Positions 60,783 to 64,000 of a stretch of DNA of 64,000 nucleotides are shown in pieces; position 1 is the first letter of the stretch, and each line of letters starts with the position of its first letter. Both the position numbers and the translations under genes were made by a program. The DNA is from Lachnoclostridium sp. An181 (GTDB lineage: Bacteria; Bacillota; Clostridia; Lachnospirales; Lachnospiraceae), in NCBI RefSeq assembly GCF_002160325.1, contig NZ_NFKJ01000010.1, positions 1 through 64,000 on the forward strand. Direction: 5' to 3'. Below the pieces are notes generated by a model. The model made no database searches. It was given only the letters and a program-made list of their open reading frames with translations, and was not told the DNA's origin.

Positions 60783-61847
60783 TTAAGCTGATCCCAAAAG
60801 GGATTCTATGACTTCTCTGACAGTTTCTATTCTTTCCGCTTTATACGCATCTGCACCGCAAAAAAGCAGAGCTTCCGAAACCTCTCCTTTTGCCGCATGA
60901 ATAAGCGCATCCGTGATGCAGTATGGAATTTCGGCCGGATTGCAGTGTTTCAGGCACTGGTGGCATCCATGGGGAATCTTTTCTCCCCTCATCACCTTTT
61001 CCATAAAAGCATTTTTGATGGCTCTTCCCGGCATTCCCACCGGACTTTTTACAATAATAATGTCTTCTTTTTTGGCATGTATATACGTTTCTTTGTAGCG
61101 GATATCGGCATCGCATTCCTCTGTGGTCACAAATCTTGTAGCCACCTGCACAGCATCTGCTCCAAGGGCAAATGCTTCTCTTACTTTCCCTTTGTCAGAA
61201 ATCCCGCCCGCAAGGACGACCGGAATCTCTTTTTCGTACTTTTCTTCAAACTCCCTCACTGTGCATATAATCTTTTTCACTTCTTCCTCATACGCCCCCG
61301 GCTCTTCATAGGAGACAAGCTGCTCGTTTGAAAATCCAAGATGCCCTCCCGCATGAGGTCCTTCGATCACAAGCAGATCCGGAATCCTGTGGTACTTTCT
61401 GTCCCAAAATTTCAGGATTACCTTTGCAGATTTCTCTGTGGAAACGATCGGGGCAATCGCAGTCTCTCCTCCTTCAGCATAAGAAGGGAGCTCTGTCGGA
61501 AGCCCTGCCCCTGACACAATGATGTCCGCTCCCTCTTCCACCGCCTTTCTTACGTACCTTTCATAATCCTTTGTGGCAACCATGATGTTAAATCCCACAA
61601 TTCCGTCACCTGCAATCTTTCTCGCCTTTTTCAGCTCTTTCCCCATGGCGCGCAAGTTTGCTTCTATCGGATTTGTATCAAAATCAGGCTCAAGAAATCC
61701 AATCTGAGCGGTGGATATCAGACCCACTCCGCCCTCTTTTGCAACAGTTCCGGCAAGACGGCCAAGACTTACCCCAACGCCCATTCCGCCCTGGATCAGC
61801 GGAAGACGTGCCGTCTTGTCTCCAATTTTCAACGCTCTTTTTTCCAT
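60783..61847 (-). CDS. Nitronate monooxygenase/FabK-family flavoprotein
   Basis: A 354-residue FMN-dependent TIM-barrel protein. LIQGGMGVGVSLGRLAG, GFNIMVATKDYE, IVSGAGLPTELP, EGPHAGGHLGF and the phosphate-binding ALGADAVQVATRF mark the nitronate monooxygenase branch, close to enoyl-ACP reductase FabK. Near the C-terminus GCHQCLKHCNPAEIPYC has four closely spaced Cys, not needed for FMN chemistry. Set between accDA and a MarR gene, it may be involved in fatty-acid synthesis, but true FabK proteins differ at the start of the barrel; the reaction is uncertain. Confidence 0.8.
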   Translation of the reverse strand: MEKRALKIGDKTARLPLIQGGMGVGVSLGRLAGTVAKEGGVGLISTAQIGFLEPDFDTNPIEANLRAMGKELKKARKIAGDGIVGFNIMVATKDYERYVRKAVEEGADIIVSGAGLPTELPSYAEGGETAIAPIVSTEKSAKVILKFWDRKYHRIPDLLVIEGPHAGGHLGFSNEQLVSYEEPGAYEEEVKKIICTVREFEEKYEKEIPVVLAGGISDKGKVREAFALGADAVQVATRFVTTEECDADIRYKETYIHAKKEDIIIVKSPVGMPGRAIKNAFMEKVMRGEKIPHGCHQCLKHCNPAEIPYCITDALIHAAKGEVSEALLFCGADAYKAERIETVREVIESLLGSA

Positions 61848-61872
61848 TTTATTCCCTTACTTAAACACTCCG

Positions 61873-63582
61873 CTACATGTTGCGGAAACGTTCATATCGA
61901 TGCTCTTTTATTTCTTCTTCATTCATTGTTTCATAGCGGTCAAAAAACTCATCCATGTAACTGGTCAGCTGCCCGCAAACCTCTGAAAGGTTATTGATAG
62001 TCAGATGTCCCGGCTCCGGAATGATCCGTTCAATAATTCCCAGACGTTTTAAGTCCCTGGATGTCAGTTTCATAACACCTGCCGCCTCCTGGGCACGCTT
62101 TGCATCCTTCCAGAGGATGGAGGCAAACCCTTCCGGGGAAAGGACAGAATAAATGGAGTTTTCCAACATCCATACTTCATCTGCAACAGCAAGTGCAAGC
62201 GCGCCGCCGCTGCCGCCCTCTCCAATGACAATGGAAAGAATCGGCACCTTCATATCCGACATCTCAAACAGATTTCTGGCAATGGCCTCGCCCTGTCCTC
62301 TCTCCTCCGCCTCCAGGCCGCAAAATGCACCTGGTGTATCCACAAAGCAGATCACTGGTCTTCCAAATTTCTCAGCCTGTTTCATCAGTCTTAGCGCCTT
62401 CCGGTATCCTTCCGGGGACGGCATTCCAAAGTTACGCTCAATATTTTCCTTTGTGGTTCCGCCTTTTGCCTGGGCAATGACTGTCACCGGCATTCCTTTG
62501 AATCTTGCTACTCCACCGATGATGGCTTTATCATCTTTAAAATATCTGTCGCCGTGGAATTCCATAAAATCTGTAAACAGAGTTCTGATATAGTCTTCAC
62601 CTGTCGGTCTGTCTTTCATCCTGGAAATCTGAACTCTGTCCCAGGCACTCGCCAGCTCATTTTTGATCTCTGTCTCCGGTGTTTCCACTTTCTTGGTTTT
62701 CTCTCTTTCCGATTTTTTGTGGAGTTTTAAAATCTTTGACAATACTTCTTTTTGCTCTTCACGCTCCACGATCCTGTCAACGAACCCATGCTCCAAAAGA
62801 AATTCTGAGCGCTGGAATCCTTTTGGCAGTTTCTGGCCAATGGTCTGCTCAATGACACGCGGTCCCGCAAATCCGACCAGTGCATTTGGTTCTGCAAGGA
62901 TAATATCTCCAAGCATGGCAAAACTTGCTGTCACCCCTCCGGTTGTAGGATCTGTCAGCACAGAGATGTAAAGCTGGCCTGACTCACTGTGCCGCTTTAA
63001 GGCTGCGCTCGTCTTTGCCATCTGCATCAGGGATACAATCCCCTCCTGCATTCTTGCTCCGCCCGAACAGGTGAAGATGATCACCGGAAGTTTCTGCTCT
63101 GTGGCTCTCTCCACTGCACGGGCAATCTTCTCTCCAACAGTCCTTCCCATACTGGCCATCATGAAACGCCCATCGCACACCCCGACTACTGCCTCGCTTC
63201 CATTGATGGAAATCTTTCCTGTGATGACTGCCTCGTCAAGCTTTGTCTTTTCCCTCAAAGCCTCCAGCTTTTCTTCATACCCTTTATATTTCAGCGGATT
63301 TCCGGAAGACAGCCCTTTGTCCCACTCCTCAAAGCTGCCCTCGTCCGCGATCATCTCAATTCTACGGTAAGCATGCATACGGAAATAACTGTGGCATTTC
63401 GGACAGATGTAATACCCTTTTTTTACATCTTCGGTGATGATCGCAGATTTACAGACATTACATTTTTTCAAAAGTCCTTCCGGCACCTCCGGCCTTCTGC
63501 GATCTCTTACATATCTGTCTGTGTCCGGGATATTTTTCAATGAAATATAATTTGTTTTTTTAAACATGCTGCCTAACTTCAT
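61873..63582 (-). CDS. accDA: Acetyl-CoA carboxylase carboxyltransferase, fused beta-alpha (AccD-AccA)
   Basis: A 569-residue chain joining both carboxyltransferase subunits, which transfer CO2 from carboxybiotin to acetyl-CoA to make malonyl-CoA. The beta part (about 1-285) has the four-Cys zinc ribbon CNVCKSAI...YICPKC near 41-63 and [10 protein letters not shown]; a charged linker (about 285-310) leads to the alpha part (about 315-569) with [26 protein letters not shown] and [12 protein letters not shown]. Separate accD and accA are more usual. GAGGGGG precedes the start; an internal MFKKTNY start is possible. It follows accC by 16 bases. Confidence 0.93.
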   Translation of the reverse strand: MKLGSMFKKTNYISLKNIPDTDRYVRDRRRPEVPEGLLKKCNVCKSAIITEDVKKGYYICPKCHSYFRMHAYRRIEMIADEGSFEEWDKGLSSGNPLKYKGYEEKLEALREKTKLDEAVITGKISINGSEAVVGVCDGRFMMASMGRTVGEKIARAVERATEQKLPVIIFTCSGGARMQEGIVSLMQMAKTSAALKRHSESGQLYISVLTDPTTGGVTASFAMLGDIILAEPNALVGFAGPRVIEQTIGQKLPKGFQRSEFLLEHGFVDRIVEREEQKEVLSKILKLHKKSEREKTKKVETPETEIKNELASAWDRVQISRMKDRPTGEDYIRTLFTDFMEFHGDRYFKDDKAIIGGVARFKGMPVTVIAQAKGGTTKENIERNFGMPSPEGYRKALRLMKQAEKFGRPVICFVDTPGAFCGLEAEERGQGEAIARNLFEMSDMKVPILSIVIGEGGSGGALALAVADEVWMLENSIYSVLSPEGFASILWKDAKRAQEAAGVMKLTSRDLKRLGIIERIIPEPGHLTINNLSEVCGQLTSYMDEFFDRYETMNEEEIKEHRYERFRNM

Positions 63583-63598
63583 ATCTATTTATCCCCCT

Positions 63599-64000
63599 CT
63601 ACAATTTCTCAATAAACTCCACATCAATGTCCCCTGACTGATAATCCGGGTGCTGGAGAATCTCATACAGGTAATCAATATTGGTATCCACGCCCTCTAT
63701 GATCACTTCACCAAGTGCGCTTCTCATTTTTGCGATCGCATCTTCCCTCGAAAATCCGTGCACAATGAGTTTCGCGATCATGGAATCATAGTAAGGCGGA
63801 ATAGTATAGCCGCTGTAAATTGCAGTATCAATGCGCACGCCGTTTCCTCCCGGAAGATATAAATCTGTGATGGTTCCCGGAGACGGGCGGAAATTCTTTT
63901 CCGGATTCTCTGCATTGATGCGGCATTCAATCGCATGTCCTGTCAATTTGATATCTTCCTGAGTCACGCTAAGCGGAAGACCGGACGCGATCTTGATCTG
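63599..64000 (-). CDS. accC: Biotin carboxylase AccC, C-terminal part
   Basis: The last 133 codons of biotin carboxylase; the gene continues beyond the right edge. ASGLPLSVTQEDIKLTGHAI and ECRINAENPEKNFRPSPG are typical for the region after the ATP-grasp domain, including the conserved Arg of the C-terminal domain. First of accC-accDA-flavoprotein-MarR within the window. Confidence 0.95.
   Translation of the reverse strand, partial: QIKIASGLPLSVTQEDIKLTGHAIECRINAENPEKNFRPSPGTITDLYLPGGNGVRIDTAIYSGYTIPPYYDSMIAKLIVHGFSREDAIAKMRSALGEVIIEGVDTNIDYLYEILQHPDYQSGDIDVEFIEKL

Noticed and set aside
60783-61847. straight assignment as enoyl-ACP reductase FabK
   Set aside because: The barrel start QGGMGVGVSLG and GFNIMVATKDYE motifs are of the nitronate monooxygenase branch; operon context alone is not sufficient.

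Overview
The window looks like a chromosomal segment of a Gram-positive, anaerobic gut Firmicute, most likely a Lachnospiraceae (Dorea/Mediterraneibacter/Blautia-like). This is inferred from moderate GC, strong AGGAGG ribosome sites, sigma-A promoters with 17-bp spacers, a serine dehydratase of the two-gene type, a c-di-AMP P-II-like receptor, DUF4317, ECF vitamin transporters, a fused AccD-AccA, and very large surface proteins with FIVAR modules and a C-terminal TGD anchor. No rRNA, tRNA, phage, insertion sequence or CRISPR array was recognised.

Layout. 0.6-12 kb: an Xaa-Pro aminopeptidase, then two surface genes on the minus strand, a 2255-residue GH2 beta-galactosidase and a FIVAR-repeat protein. 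12-18.5 kb: a PHP phosphoesterase, then an FMN-riboswitch operon ribU-ecfA1-ecfA2-ecfT-truA-glycosyltransferase. 18.5-23.4 kb: an overlapping trio (EamA permease, HPr-kinase-like protein, S26-like peptidase) divergent from a two-component system. 23.4-32.1 kb: c-di-AMP receptor, a decayed Rpn-like gene, CPBP protease, L-serine dehydratase, a glycine-riboswitch-controlled AGCS symporter, a Tim44-like protein, DUF4317 and a PepV-type dipeptidase. 32.2-40.7 kb: GH63 glucosidase, (p)ppGpp synthetase, lipoprotein, and the fructose operon fruK-fruA-fruR. 40.7-42.3 kb: a dispersed structured repeat, a flavin reductase and a divergent HxlR regulator.

42.3-52.8 kb is the most notable region: one minus-strand transcription unit behind a cobalamin riboswitch. 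In order of transcription it encodes a wall-anchored protein with a DUF4430-like domain and an alpha/alpha-barrel, a second membrane-anchored alpha/alpha-barrel protein, a DUF4430 lipoprotein, and a complete dedicated ECF transporter (EcfT, a fused double ATPase, a large S component). DUF4430 and the alpha/alpha-barrel are the two folds that make up mammalian intrinsic factor, haptocorrin and transcobalamin. I read this as a Gram-positive surface system that captures corrinoids with intrinsic-factor-like proteins and passes them to an ECF importer.

52.8-58.8 kb holds a PPC/DUF296 protein and a compact NRPS-like cassette of free-standing parts (SCP2 protein, alpha/beta hydrolase, condensation-type enzyme, acyl carrier protein, AMP-forming ligase) beside a divergent TetR regulator with two candidate operators; its product is unknown. 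58.8-64 kb: a small membrane protein, a collapsed trxB, an HD hydrolase, the second copy of the structured repeat, and the downstream end of a fatty-acid-synthesis operon (accC, fused accDA, a nitronate-monooxygenase/FabK-like flavoprotein, a MarR regulator).
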